This document shows positions 53,594 to 61,949 of a DNA stretch of 64,000 nt, one piece after another. Made by a program: the position numbers and the translations under genes. Where the stretch lies: contig CAYOQR010000009.1 of assembly GCA_964406155.1 (NCBI GenBank), positions 1-64,000 on the forward strand, in the 5' to 3' direction. The first letter of the stretch is position 1. Every line of letters starts with the position of its first letter. A model generated the notes under the pieces. It did not search any database, had not been told where the DNA came from, and saw nothing but the letters and a program-made list of their open reading frames with translations. The stretch is from Dongia_B sp964406155 (GTDB lineage Bacteria; Pseudomonadota; Alphaproteobacteria; Dongiales; Dongiaceae).

Positions 53594-54500
53594 CGGCATC
53601 CGCGCCGGCATCGGATCGGCCGGCCCGTTTCGCCTGGCTCAGTTCCAGGGCGCGGGCATAGACCAGGCGCTTCGGCTGGCCGCTGATGGCGGCGACCGTG
53701 GCGGCGGCATCCTTGACGCTCAACCGCGCCAGGGCATCCTGCAAGGCCGCGTCGAGATCGAAGGCGGCTTCGTCCGCTTCCGGCGGACCGACCACGAGAA
53801 CGATCTCGCCGCGCGGCGGTCCGGCCTCGCGGTAATGCGCCGCCAGGGCCGAGAGCCGGTCGCGCCGCACTTCCTCATAGAGCTTGGTCAATTCGCGGGC
53901 CACGGCGGCGGGGCGGTCGCCCAGCACGGCGGCGAGATCGGCCAGGCTGTCGGCGAGGCGCGGCGCCGTTTCGAAGAAGATCAGGCTGGCCGGCACCGTC
54001 GCCAGCTCGGCCGCCGTCTGGCGGCGCGCGGTCGATTTCGCCGGCAGGAATCCGGCGAAAAGAAAACGGTCGGTGGGCAGGCCGGACAGGATCAGGGCCA
54101 TGACCGGCGCGGCCGGGCCGGGCAGGGCGGTGACCCGGATCCCCGCCGCCGTCACCTCGCGGACCAGCTTGTAGCCGGGATCGGAGATCAACGGCGTGCC
54201 GGCATCGCTGATCAGGGCGATCCGTGCTCCGCCCTGCAAGCGCCGCAGCAGATCGGGCCGCACCTTGTCGGCATTGTGATCGTGATAGGGAATGAGCGGC
54301 TTTTCGATGGCGAAATGGCGCAGCAGCTTGCCGCTGACCCGGCTGTCCTCGCAGGCGATCGCATCGGCGGCGCGCAGCCAGTCGAGCGCGCGCGGCGAGA
54401 TATCGCGCAGATTGCCGATCGGGGTGGCGATCAGCGCCAGGCAGGCCCCGGCCGGGATGCCGGCCAGCGGCGCCTCGCCGGCGGCGCCGGCTTCGGACAT
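53586..54500 (-). CDS. rsmI: 16S rRNA (cytidine(1402)-2'-O)-methyltransferase
   Basis: A 304-residue SAM-dependent methyltransferase that 2'-O-methylates C1402 of 16S rRNA. Family motifs are CLALIATPIGNLRDISPRAL, ADAIACEDSR, PYHDHN, IALISDAGTPLISDPGY, TALPGPAA and KLYEEVRRDRL. The frame stays open for 270 more codons upstream, but that part overlaps the divergent lipoprotein gene and is not conserved. Starts at 54500, 54527 or 54542 are all possible; none has a strong ribosome-binding site. Confidence 0.9.
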   Translation of the reverse strand: MSEAGAAGEAPLAGIPAGACLALIATPIGNLRDISPRALDWLRAADAIACEDSRVSGKLLRHFAIEKPLIPYHDHNADKVRPDLLRRLQGGARIALISDAGTPLISDPGYKLVREVTAAGIRVTALPGPAAPVMALILSGLPTDRFLFAGFLPAKSTARRQTAAELATVPASLIFFETAPRLADSLADLAAVLGDRPAAVARELTKLYEEVRRDRLSALAAHYREAGPPRGEIVLVVGPPEADEAAFDLDAALQDALARLSVKDAAATVAAISGQPKRLVYARALELSQAKRAGRSDAGADADD

Positions 54501-54813
54501 ATCGCTGTCATCTTTTCCGTCATCCATTGGTCCCGCATCCATCAGGCTGGCATCCACCGGCTCGGCATCGGATGCAGGGGCAGCAAGAAACCGGCCGGCG
54601 GCCCCGGTTTCGGAAGAAGGCGGCAAATCGTCCTGAAGAATGGCCTTCGTACCGGCTCTCGGTTTACTTCGTTGGCCGCTATGGCTACCCTTCACGCGCT
54701 CTTCTCCGGTCCGGTCTGGGGAACCGTTCCGGCTGCCGCAGCGATCTCGATCGCGCGGTCGACCGGTTCGGCCTGTGGAACTGTCAGCATATCGAACTTT
54801 AATGGGATGGACG

Positions 54814-56076
54814 ATGTCAGCATTGGGTGCAAGGGTGAAACGGCTTCTGATTGAGCTGGCGTCATCATCCCGCGACATTCTCTCGGCGAAGACCCTCCTG
54901 GTGGCGCCTTTCGTGGCAAGCCTGGCCCTGGCCGGCTGTGCCGGCAACAGCAATCCGGCGCCGGCGCCCAAGCCGACCCAGCCATCGGCCGTGCAGGCGC
55001 CGCAGCCGGCTCCCGCGCCGGCGCCCCAGCCGGTAGCGCCGGCACCTGGCGCGAAGATCGGCCTGCTCCTGCCGCTCTCCGGGCAGAACGCCAATCTCGG
55101 GCGCTCGCTGCTGCAGGCGGCGGAAATGGGCCTGTTCGATGTCGGCGACAATAATTTCACCTTGCTGGTCGAGGATACCGCGACACCGGCCGGCCCGGAT
55201 GCCGCCGTCCGCAAATTGCTGGCGAGCGGCGCCAATATCCTGCTCGGCCCGCTTTTCGGCCCCGAGGTCAAACGGGTGGCACCGATCGCCCAGGGCGCGC
55301 ATGTGCCGCTGATCGCCTTCACCAACGACACCTCGCTGGCGCAGAACGGGGTCTATGTCTTCGGCGTGACGCCGCAGGCCCAGGTGCAGCGGGTGATCGG
55401 CTATGCCGGCAGCCAGGGGATCAAGCGCTATGCCATCCTGGCGCCGAATTCGCCCTATGGCCGCCTGGTGCTGACCAGCTTCCAGGAGCAGGTCACGAAA
55501 AATGGCGGCCAGGTGACGCAGATCGAGTTCTACGATCCCACCAGCATCGATTTCACACCGGCGGTGCAGCGTATCGCCGATGCCCACAAGACGACAGGTT
55601 TCGATGCCCTGATGATCCCGGAAGGAGCCGCGAAACTGCGCCAGATCGCCCCGTTGCTGCCGGCTTTCGAGATCGGGCCGCAACAGGTGCATCTGCTCGG
55701 CACATCGCTTTGGGCCGAAGCCGGCCTAACGCAGGAACAGGCCCTGGCCGGCGGCTGGTATGCCACCACAGCGCCGGATAGCTGGCGGAAATTCGTCGCC
55801 CGCTACAACGACAATTACGGGGCCGCGCCGGATCAGCGGGCGGCACTCGTCTATGACGCGGTGATGCTGGCGGTGGCCCTGGGCAAGGGGCCGAACGGCG
55901 CCGATTACAGCCAGGCGGCGCTGACCAATGCCAATGGCTTCAGCGGCGTCGACGGCCTGTTCCGCCTGCTGCCGACGGGGATCGTGGAGCGCGGCCTGGC
56001 CGTGGTCGAAATCACGCCGCCGGGCGATACGACACGGGATCCGGCTCCGACCACCTTCCAGCCGGCGATCAACTGA
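54814..56076 (+). CDS. Penicillin-binding protein activator lipoprotein (LpoA-like, periplasmic-binding fold)
   Basis: A 420-residue lipoprotein. The signal ends in LALAGC (Cys about 42), followed by a Pro/Ala/Gln-rich linker (48-80). The remainder has a Leu/Ile/Val-binding-protein fold: IGLLLPLSGQNANLGRSLLQAAEMGLFD, LLGPLFGPEVKRVAPIAQ, VPLIAFTNDTSLAQ. This matches the alphaproteobacterial counterparts of LpoA, thought to activate class A penicillin-binding proteins, and the divergent rsmI-yraN placement is standard. The ATG at 54814 was preferred to that at 54802 because of the upstream GGGATGG. Confidence 0.88.
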   Translation: MSALGARVKRLLIELASSSRDILSAKTLLVAPFVASLALAGCAGNSNPAPAPKPTQPSAVQAPQPAPAPAPQPVAPAPGAKIGLLLPLSGQNANLGRSLLQAAEMGLFDVGDNNFTLLVEDTATPAGPDAAVRKLLASGANILLGPLFGPEVKRVAPIAQGAHVPLIAFTNDTSLAQNGVYVFGVTPQAQVQRVIGYAGSQGIKRYAILAPNSPYGRLVLTSFQEQVTKNGGQVTQIEFYDPTSIDFTPAVQRIADAHKTTGFDALMIPEGAAKLRQIAPLLPAFEIGPQQVHLLGTSLWAEAGLTQEQALAGGWYATTAPDSWRKFVARYNDNYGAAPDQRAALVYDAVMLAVALGKGPNGADYSQAALTNANGFSGVDGLFRLLPTGIVERGLAVVEITPPGDTTRDPAPTTFQPAIN

Positions 56077-56094
56077 TCCGCCGCCGCGGCCGCG

Positions 56095-58185
56095 ATGAAG
56101 GGCTCAGCACAGCTCGGCAGTGGCGCCGCGGGAAGGCGATCCCCGCCGCTGTGGCGGCAATTCGCCATCATGCTTGGCGTGACGGCAGGCTACAGCCTGG
56201 CCGGCTGTATCAGCCTGCTGATTCCGTTCAGTGCAACTTTCGCAAGCCTGATCTGGGCGCCCAGCGGGATTGCGCTTTATGCCGTCCTGCGCTGGCGCGG
56301 GCCGGCGGCGGTCGGCGTCATGCTCGGCGTCGTCATCGTCGACACATTCCTGGGGCAAAGCCTGGCTTTCGGCCTGACATCCATGGTCGGCAATGTGATG
56401 TCGGTGCTGATCGCCGCCCGCCTTTTGCGGGTCCGCGACTTTGACAGCCTGTTCGGCGACACGGTCAGCGTCAGCCGTTTCCTGATTTTCGGTGCTCTCG
56501 CCGGCCCTCTGGTGGCCGCCCTGGTCGGGGCGACGACGGTCAAGACCCTGGGCACCGCGGTGTCCGCCAGTTGGCTGACGGTTTTCGGCACGTGGTGGGC
56601 CGGGGATGCGATGGGTGTCCTGGTGGTGACGCCGGCCTTGTTCGCATTGGGCCAATTGCAGTGCTTCAAGCGGCCGCGCCAGGTCATTGAACTTCTCTCG
56701 CTGGCCAGCGGATTCGCCATTATCTGGTATCTGCTGTTCGCTGAGATTCTCGGCCATGAGGCGGCCCTGCCGCTTTCCTACGCCGTCATTCCCCTGGTGA
56801 TCTGGGTGGCGCTGCGGTTCGACCAGCCGATGGTGGTGGTGACCGGCCTTGTGCTGATCCTCGCGGCGATCGGCGCGACGGCGCGAGGCCTCGGCCCGTT
56901 CATCCGTGCCGAGGGCGTCGAGGAAGGCTATGTCTTCCTGCATGGCTATCTGGCGGTGATCGCCATCATCGCCCTCTATCTCAGTGCGTCGGCGGCCAGT
57001 CATCGCCGAGCCCTCGCCGGATTGCAGCGCGAGGTACAGGAACAGCGCCGCATGCGGGCGCGGCTGACGGCCATCAACGAATTGTCGGGCGATGCCATCA
57101 TCACCATCAATGCGCAACGCCAGGTGACGTCCTTCAACAGCGCCGCCAGCACGCTCTTCGGTTATGATCTGACCGATGTCATCGGCCAGCCGGTCGCACG
57201 CCTCGTTCCGGAGCATGTGTTCAAGACCCATCTGCAGCGTTTCGAGGCGTTCTTCGATCACGGCGACGAGCCGCTGAAAATGGACCGCTTCCAGCAGATC
57301 ACCTATCGCCGCAAGGACGGCAGCGAGTTCAATGCGCTCGCCGCCCTGGCGCGCATCCGGACCGACGACGTCATCTCGGGTGTCATCGCCATCCGCGATC
57401 TGACCGGTTTCGAGCAGAAGGAAATCGCCCTGCGCGATGCCTTGCGCGAGGCGCAATTGGCGATCCGGGCGAAGAACGAATTTCTCGCCAATATGAGCCA
57501 TGAGCTGCGCACGCCGCTGAATGCGGTGATCGGCTTCGCCGAGACCCTGCGGCTGCGGCTCTTCGGCGATCTCAATCTCCGGCAGATCGATTACGTCGGC
57601 GATATCGAAGCGAGCGGCCGGCATCTCCTGACCCTGATCAACGGCATCCTCAATTACGCGCGTCTGGAGAATGGCAACTGGACGCCGGCCGCCGAACCGG
57701 TGGATGTGGGGATCGCCATTGCCGCGAGCTGCCGCATGTTGAGCGACAAGGCGCGGCAGCGCCAGATCATCCTGCGGCAATCCTCGGCGGCCGGTCTGCC
57801 GCATCTGCACTGCGACCCCGTGGCCCTGCGCCAGATCGTCATCAATCTGGTCGACAATGCCATCAAGTTCTCGCATCCCAAGGGAACGATCGATGTCTCG
57901 GCGGTGATGGCGCCTGGCGGCGACGGGTTGATCCTGGCGGTTGCCGATGAAGGCATCGGCATTCACGAAACCGATCAGCGCCGGATCCTGGAGCCTTTCA
58001 CCCAGGCGGCTCATGCCAGCACCCGTCATCACGACGGCCTCGGCCTCGGCCTGTCCATTGTGAGCCGGCTGGCGGAGGCGCATCAGGCGGCCTTGTCGGT
58101 CGAAAGCATCCTGGGCCAGGGCACCTGTATCCGTATCCGCTGGCCGGGCCAGCGCCTGTTGCGGGAGCCCCAGGCGCTACAGTAA
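56095..58185 (+). CDS. MASE1-PAS sensor histidine kinase
   Basis: A 696-residue kinase. Residues 20-310 contain eight or so hydrophobic segments of the MASE1 type (WAPSGIALYAVLRW, FGTWWAGDAMGVLVVTPALF are typical). A PAS domain follows (about 330-450, DAIITINAQRQVTSFNSAASTLFGYD). The kinase core has phospho-acceptor His469 in NMSHELRTPLN, N-box NLVDNAIKFSHPKG, and DEGIGIHETDQRRILEPF and GLGLGLSIVSRL. No response regulator is adjacent. The ATG is 18 bp after the PBP-activator stop, so cotranscription is likely. The signal is unknown; the PAS lacks the LOV cysteine motif. Confidence 0.9.
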   Translation: MKGSAQLGSGAAGRRSPPLWRQFAIMLGVTAGYSLAGCISLLIPFSATFASLIWAPSGIALYAVLRWRGPAAVGVMLGVVIVDTFLGQSLAFGLTSMVGNVMSVLIAARLLRVRDFDSLFGDTVSVSRFLIFGALAGPLVAALVGATTVKTLGTAVSASWLTVFGTWWAGDAMGVLVVTPALFALGQLQCFKRPRQVIELLSLASGFAIIWYLLFAEILGHEAALPLSYAVIPLVIWVALRFDQPMVVVTGLVLILAAIGATARGLGPFIRAEGVEEGYVFLHGYLAVIAIIALYLSASAASHRRALAGLQREVQEQRRMRARLTAINELSGDAIITINAQRQVTSFNSAASTLFGYDLTDVIGQPVARLVPEHVFKTHLQRFEAFFDHGDEPLKMDRFQQITYRRKDGSEFNALAALARIRTDDVISGVIAIRDLTGFEQKEIALRDALREAQLAIRAKNEFLANMSHELRTPLNAVIGFAETLRLRLFGDLNLRQIDYVGDIEASGRHLLTLINGILNYARLENGNWTPAAEPVDVGIAIAASCRMLSDKARQRQIILRQSSAAGLPHLHCDPVALRQIVINLVDNAIKFSHPKGTIDVSAVMAPGGDGLILAVADEGIGIHETDQRRILEPFTQAAHASTRHHDGLGLGLSIVSRLAEAHQAALSVESILGQGTCIRIRWPGQRLLREPQALQ

Positions 58186-59337
58186 GGCGGCGAGCACGCT
58201 GTCGAGGCGATGGCGGCCGGCCTCCGTTGCGCGCAGCGTCGCCGCATCCAAGGCGAGAAAGCCGCCGTCGATCAGGCGCTGAAGCCGGGATGCCGCCAGC
58301 CAGTCGGTCAAAGCCCGGCCGGTTTCCGCCTGGAGACGCGCAAGATCGATCCCTTCCGCGAGACGCAACCCCATCATCAGCATTTCCTCCAGCCGTGCCT
58401 CGGGGGAAACAGGATCGCACTGCCGGGTGGCGTGCCCATCGCGCTCCACCAGGTCGAGCCAGGCCTCGGGTGCCCGGTGCTGGCGGGTGGCGATCTTGTC
58501 GCCGGCTAACGTCAGGCGGCCATGGGCGCCGGGACCGATACCGAGATAATCGCCATAGCGCCAATAAGTGAGGTTGTGGCGCGATTCCTGGCCGGGCCGG
58601 GCATAATTCGAGACTTCATAGGCAAGGAGCCCGGCTTCGGCCAGCCGTTCCGTGGTCAGCTCGTACAGCGCCGCCTGCACCTCTTCCTCGGGCAATTTGA
58701 AATCGCCCCGGGCATAGGCTTGCTCGAAGACCGTGCCGGTCTCGATGGTGAGCTGGTAGAGCGAGAGATGATCGCCGGCAAGGGCCAGGGCCTGGGCGAG
58801 TTCCGCCGACCAGCCTGCTTCGGTCTGGCCCGGCCGGGCATAGATCAGGTCGAAGGAGAAACGCGGGAAGGTGCGGCCGGCCAAATCCAGCGCGGCCAGG
58901 GCCTGGGCCGCATCGTGCTGGCGGCCGAGGAATTTCAGATCGGCATCCTTCAGCGACTGGATGCCGAGCGACAGGCGGTTGACCCCGGCGGCGGCGAAGG
59001 CGCGGAATTTCTCCGCCTCGACCGAGGTCGGATTGGCCTCCAGCGTGATCTCGATCGCGGGATCGACCTGCCAGTGTTTCGCCAGGGCATCGATCAGTGC
59101 TTCCACGGTCGCCGGCGCCATCAGCGAGGGCGTGCCGCCGCCGAAGAACAGACTGGTAACCCGCCGACCCGGCGTCAGCGCCGCGTAATGCGCAAGCTCC
59201 CGCAGGAGGCCCTTGCGCCAGCGTTCCTCGTCGATGGCCGCGCGTACATGGCTGTTGAAGTCGCAATACGGGCACTTCGCCTTGCAGAACGGCCAGTGCA
59301 CATAGATGGCAAAGCCGGGGTCGGTTTTGTTTGGCAT
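58177..59337 (-). CDS. hemW: HemW, radical SAM heme chaperone (coproporphyrinogen III oxidase-like)
   Basis: A 386-residue radical SAM protein. AIYVHWPFCKAKCPYCDFNSH holds the CxxxCxxC cluster site plus the extra cysteine; further motifs are SLFFGGGTPSLM, ITLEANPTSVE, RLSLGIQSLKDADLKFLGR and FDLIYARPGQT. HemW family members bind and deliver heme; they are not true oxygen-independent coproporphyrinogen oxidases. The natural start is MPNKTDPGFAIYVHW at 59337. The frame continues upstream without a stop through two palindromic repeats into a DUF559 domain, so a fused product is possible. Its 3' end overlaps the kinase gene by 9 bp. Confidence 0.92.
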   Translation of the reverse strand: MPNKTDPGFAIYVHWPFCKAKCPYCDFNSHVRAAIDEERWRKGLLRELAHYAALTPGRRVTSLFFGGGTPSLMAPATVEALIDALAKHWQVDPAIEITLEANPTSVEAEKFRAFAAAGVNRLSLGIQSLKDADLKFLGRQHDAAQALAALDLAGRTFPRFSFDLIYARPGQTEAGWSAELAQALALAGDHLSLYQLTIETGTVFEQAYARGDFKLPEEEVQAALYELTTERLAEAGLLAYEVSNYARPGQESRHNLTYWRYGDYLGIGPGAHGRLTLAGDKIATRQHRAPEAWLDLVERDGHATRQCDPVSPEARLEEMLMMGLRLAEGIDLARLQAETGRALTDWLAASRLQRLIDGGFLALDAATLRATEAGRHRLDSVLAALL

Positions 59338-59820
59338 CGGCGCACGTACCCCCTCACCCCAACCCTTTCCCGCGAGGGGAGAGGGGGCGCTGTCGCTAAT
59401 ACTCAGCTCACCCTTACCCGCGACGCAATCGGCTTGAGGGTAGCCACTCTGTATTTGACTCCCTCTCCCCTCGCTGGAGAGGGTTGGGGTGAGGGGGGAT
59501 GACTGAAGTATGCTCAAGAGATTGCTCAAAACACCGCCGGTGTTTGCCAGGACGTCATTATTCCAGAATCGGATGACACGGTAACCTTGCGTTTCGAGCC
59601 ACTGCGTTCGTTTCTTGTCGGCCTGCTCTGTATGTTGGCCGCCATCGATCTCGACAATCAGTTTGGCCGCTGCGCAGTAGAAGTCGGCAACATATGGCCC
59701 GAGTGGTACTTGCCGCCGAAATTTCCAATTCCGCAGTTGCCGGTCGCACAGCACTGACCACAAGCGACGTTCCGCATCCGTCGCTTCGTGCCGCAGGTGA
59801 CGCGGCCTATTGCCCACCAT
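59338..59820 (-). CDS. DUF559 endonuclease-like segment in frame with hemW
   Basis: About 105 codons from an ATG at 59820 (or 59832) match DUF559: HEATDAERRLWSVLCDRQLRNWKFRRQ, then PLGPYVADFYCAAAKLIVEIDGGQH and YRVIRFWNNDVLANTGGVL. The fold is related to very-short-patch-repair-like nucleases, with likely catalytic Asp, Glu and His in VADFYC, VEIDGGQH. The segment has no stop codon; it runs through PLTPTLSSEGRG- and PSPLAGKGWGEG-coding repeats and into hemW. It overlaps the rdgB stop by 13-25 bp. It is probably an inserted gene that lost its stop to the repeats. A start without a good ribosome-binding site leaves expression open. Confidence 0.65.
59347..59390. repeat. Palindromic intergenic-type repeat, copy A
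   Basis: CCCCTCACCCCAACCCTTTC followed by CCGCGAGGGGAGAGGGG: the widespread G/C-rich proteobacterial repeat coding SPLAGKGWGEG on the minus strand. It is inverted relative to copy B at 59459-59500. Confidence 0.8.
59459..59500. repeat. Palindromic intergenic-type repeat, copy B
   Basis: CTCCCTCTCCCCTCGCTGG then AGAGGGTTGGGGTGAGGGG: inverted partner of copy A. It codes PLTPTLSSEGRG in the DUF559-hemW frame. Confidence 0.8.
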
Positions 59821-60427
59821 CCGTTTTGCCATCCGCGAAGCAGGCGGCCACCAGTTGGTGGAAGGCCTTGGCCCGGTGGCTGGTGGCGTGTTTGGCGACG
59901 GGGTCCATTTCGCCGTAGGTCTCACTGCCGCCATCGGGCAGGAAGATCGGGTCGTAGCCGAAACCGTGGGGACCGCGCTTCTGGTCGATGATGCGGCCCT
60001 CGACGATGCCTTCGAAGCTTTCGCTGTGGCCGTCCGGCCAGGCCAGGGTGAGGGCACAGACGAATTGCGCCGACTTGTCGGCCGAGGGTTTCAGCAGCTC
60101 GATCACCTTGGCCATGGCCATGTCGAAATCCTTCGACGGGCCGGCCCAGCGCGCCGAATAGATGCCGGGCGCACCGTCCAGCGCGTTCACGGCAAGACCG
60201 GAATCATCGGCGAGCGCCGGCAGGCCGCTGGCGGTCGCGGCCGCCAGGGCTTTCAGCCGGGCATTGCCGATGAAGCTGTTCTCGGTCTCTTCCGGCTCCG
60301 GCAGACCGAGGGCGCCGGCCGAGACGACATCGGCGCCATAGGGTGCCAGCAGGTCGCCGATCTCCCGGATCTTGCCGGGATTATGGCTGGCGATGACGAG
60401 GCGTCCGCCGCTGAAATGTCGTGCCAT
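59807..60427 (-). CDS. rdgB: XTP/dITP diphosphatase (RdgB/HAM1)
   Basis: A 206-residue nucleotide pyrophosphatase that removes non-canonical purine triphosphates (ITP, XTP). Motifs are LVIASHNPGKIREIGDLL at the start, ENSFIGNARLKALAAA, LPALADDSGLAVNALDGAPGIYSARWAG, GPHGFGYDPIFLPDG and SHRAKAF near the end. The length is typical. It follows rph by 43 bp on the same strand, the usual pairing. Confidence 0.95.
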   Translation of the reverse strand: MARHFSGGRLVIASHNPGKIREIGDLLAPYGADVVSAGALGLPEPEETENSFIGNARLKALAAATASGLPALADDSGLAVNALDGAPGIYSARWAGPSKDFDMAMAKVIELLKPSADKSAQFVCALTLAWPDGHSESFEGIVEGRIIDQKRGPHGFGYDPIFLPDGGSETYGEMDPVAKHATSHRAKAFHQLVAACFADGKTDGGQ

Positions 60428-60440
60428 CGATCGCTTCCCG

Positions 60441-60484
60441 ATTACATCAGGTCCATTACATCAGGCCCAATTACATCAAGCCCA
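60441..60484. repeat. 14-15 bp tandem triplication at the rph 3' end
   Basis: ATTACATCAG/ATTACATCAA units begin at 60441, 60455 and 60470; the last unit contains the rph stop codon, so the repeat grew outward from the end of the gene. Confidence 0.85.
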
Positions 60485-61190
60485 GGGCCTGGCGCTGCAG
60501 GGCGGTCAATTCGCCCACACCCTTGCGCGCCAGCTTCAGCAGGCTGAGGAACTGTTCTTCCGAGAACGGGTCCTTCTCCGCCGTGCCCTGGATCTCGACG
60601 ATACCGCCGGTGCTGGTGAGGACGAAATTGGCGTCTGCCTCGGCCGCGGAATCTTCCGGATAGTCGAGGTCGAGCACGGTCTGGCCCTGATAGATGCCGC
60701 AGGAGACCGCCGCCACCTGGCCGCTCAAGGGGATGGCGGCGATGGCGCCCATGTCCTTCATCAGGCGGAAGGCCTGATGCAGTGCCACATAGCTGCCGGT
60801 GATGGCGGCGGTGCGGGTGCCGCCATCGGCCTGGATGACGTCGCAGTCGATCTTGATCTGCCGTTCACCGAAACCGTCCAGCTTGGTGACGGCGCGCAGG
60901 GCGCGGCCGATCAGGCGCTGGATTTCCTGGGTGCGGCCCGATTGCTTGCCCTTGGCTGCTTCACGATCGGTGCGGGTATGGGTCGAGCGCGGCAGCATGC
61001 CGTATTCCGCCGTCACCCAGCCCTTGCCGGTATTGCGCAGGAAGGGCGGCACCTTCTCGTCGATCGAGGCGGTGCAGAGCACATGGGTATTGCCGAATTT
61101 CACCAGGCAGGAGCCTTCGGCGTATTTGTTGACATTGATCTCCAGCGCGATTTCGCGCAACTGGTCGGCGGCCCGGCCGGATGGACGCAT
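60471..61190 (-). CDS. rph: Ribonuclease PH
   Basis: A 239-residue phosphorolytic exoribonuclease that trims tRNA 3' ends. Motifs are MRPSGRAADQLREI, GNTHVLCTASIDEKVPPFL, GWVTAEYGMLPRSTHTR, IDCDVIQADGGTRTAAITGSYVAL, LDLDYPEDSAAEADANFVLT and IQGTAEKDPFSEEQF. The length is standard. GAGGAATAATATC precedes the ATG at 61190; the longer frame is not conserved. Confidence 0.96.
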   Translation of the reverse strand: MRPSGRAADQLREIALEINVNKYAEGSCLVKFGNTHVLCTASIDEKVPPFLRNTGKGWVTAEYGMLPRSTHTRTDREAAKGKQSGRTQEIQRLIGRALRAVTKLDGFGERQIKIDCDVIQADGGTRTAAITGSYVALHQAFRLMKDMGAIAAIPLSGQVAAVSCGIYQGQTVLDLDYPEDSAAEADANFVLTSTGGIVEIQGTAEKDPFSEEQFLSLLKLARKGVGELTALQRQALGLM

Positions 61191-61314
61191 GATATTATTC
61201 CTCAAATCCTTGGTTTCGGGGCGGAACCTACACCGGGCGCCGCCGCTCCGCCAGTGCCAGCAAGGGTTACGTGCCAGCAAGGTTCGCGCCGGCAGGCTCC
61301 AGGATAGGGGGCGC

Positions 61315-61689
61315 TTAGAACCGCCGCCGCTCCCGCGACCAGCGGCTGCGGTCGGTATAATCGGCCGGGCGTTTCCGCACCCAGGCGACGAAACGACGGA
61401 TGCCGGGATGGTCCAGCAGGGCCTCAATCGTGTGATATCGCTCCGCCAGTTCCCGTTCGCTCAGCAGGGCATGGATGGTCCGATGGCAGATCCGGTGCAT
61501 CGGCACGGTGATTTTCCCGCCATGGCTGCGCGGCATCAGGTGATGCTGGTCGATGCTGGGGCCGGGGACGAGGTTCCGGCCGCAAAGTGGGCAGGTGGCC
61601 GACCGCCCTGCGTCACGCATAGGATCGCACCCGGCACCAGCCGGGCCCCTGGCGTCTCTCCATCCAATCGGGTTTCGGGTCGCGCGCAT
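61315..61689 (-). CDS. HNH-endonuclease-like protein
   Basis: A 124-residue protein. The conserved core is CPLCGRNLVPGPSIDQHHLMPRSHGGKITVPMHRICHRTIHALLSE, an HNH-type zinc-bound motif with two Cys pairs (CPLC and a later CHR). The ATG at 61689 has AGGA 7 bp upstream; the core itself begins near an ATG at 61620, so either start is possible. It is upstream of rph on the same strand, 124 bp away. Function is unknown; small HNH proteins of this type are common in alphaproteobacteria. Confidence 0.72.
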   Translation of the reverse strand: MRATRNPIGWRDARGPAGAGCDPMRDAGRSATCPLCGRNLVPGPSIDQHHLMPRSHGGKITVPMHRICHRTIHALLSERELAERYHTIEALLDHPGIRRFVAWVRKRPADYTDRSRWSRERRRF

Positions 61690-61949
61690 GGCGCGATCCT
61701 GCCGCAGCCGGGGTGAAAGGCCAAGAATCGGTATCGCCGTACACCAATTCACCTAACTGCACTCACCGAAGATAATCCCGGTAAGAAAGGCCTTGGCGAA
61801 AGACCTTGGCAAGAAAATTGCCGGCGATGGTTGACCGGGCGGCGGGGCTTACCTAGATTCGGAACAGGAATGTGACCGCCCGCCAGCCATCTCGGTATCC
61901 GCCAACATATTGATGGAATTGGGCGATTTGTCAGAACTTCGGGAGCGGG

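Noticed and set aside
54501..55331. Long N-terminal extension of rsmI
   Set aside because: It overlaps the divergent PBP-activator lipoprotein gene and has no domain; the methyltransferase domain begins near residue 290 of the long frame.
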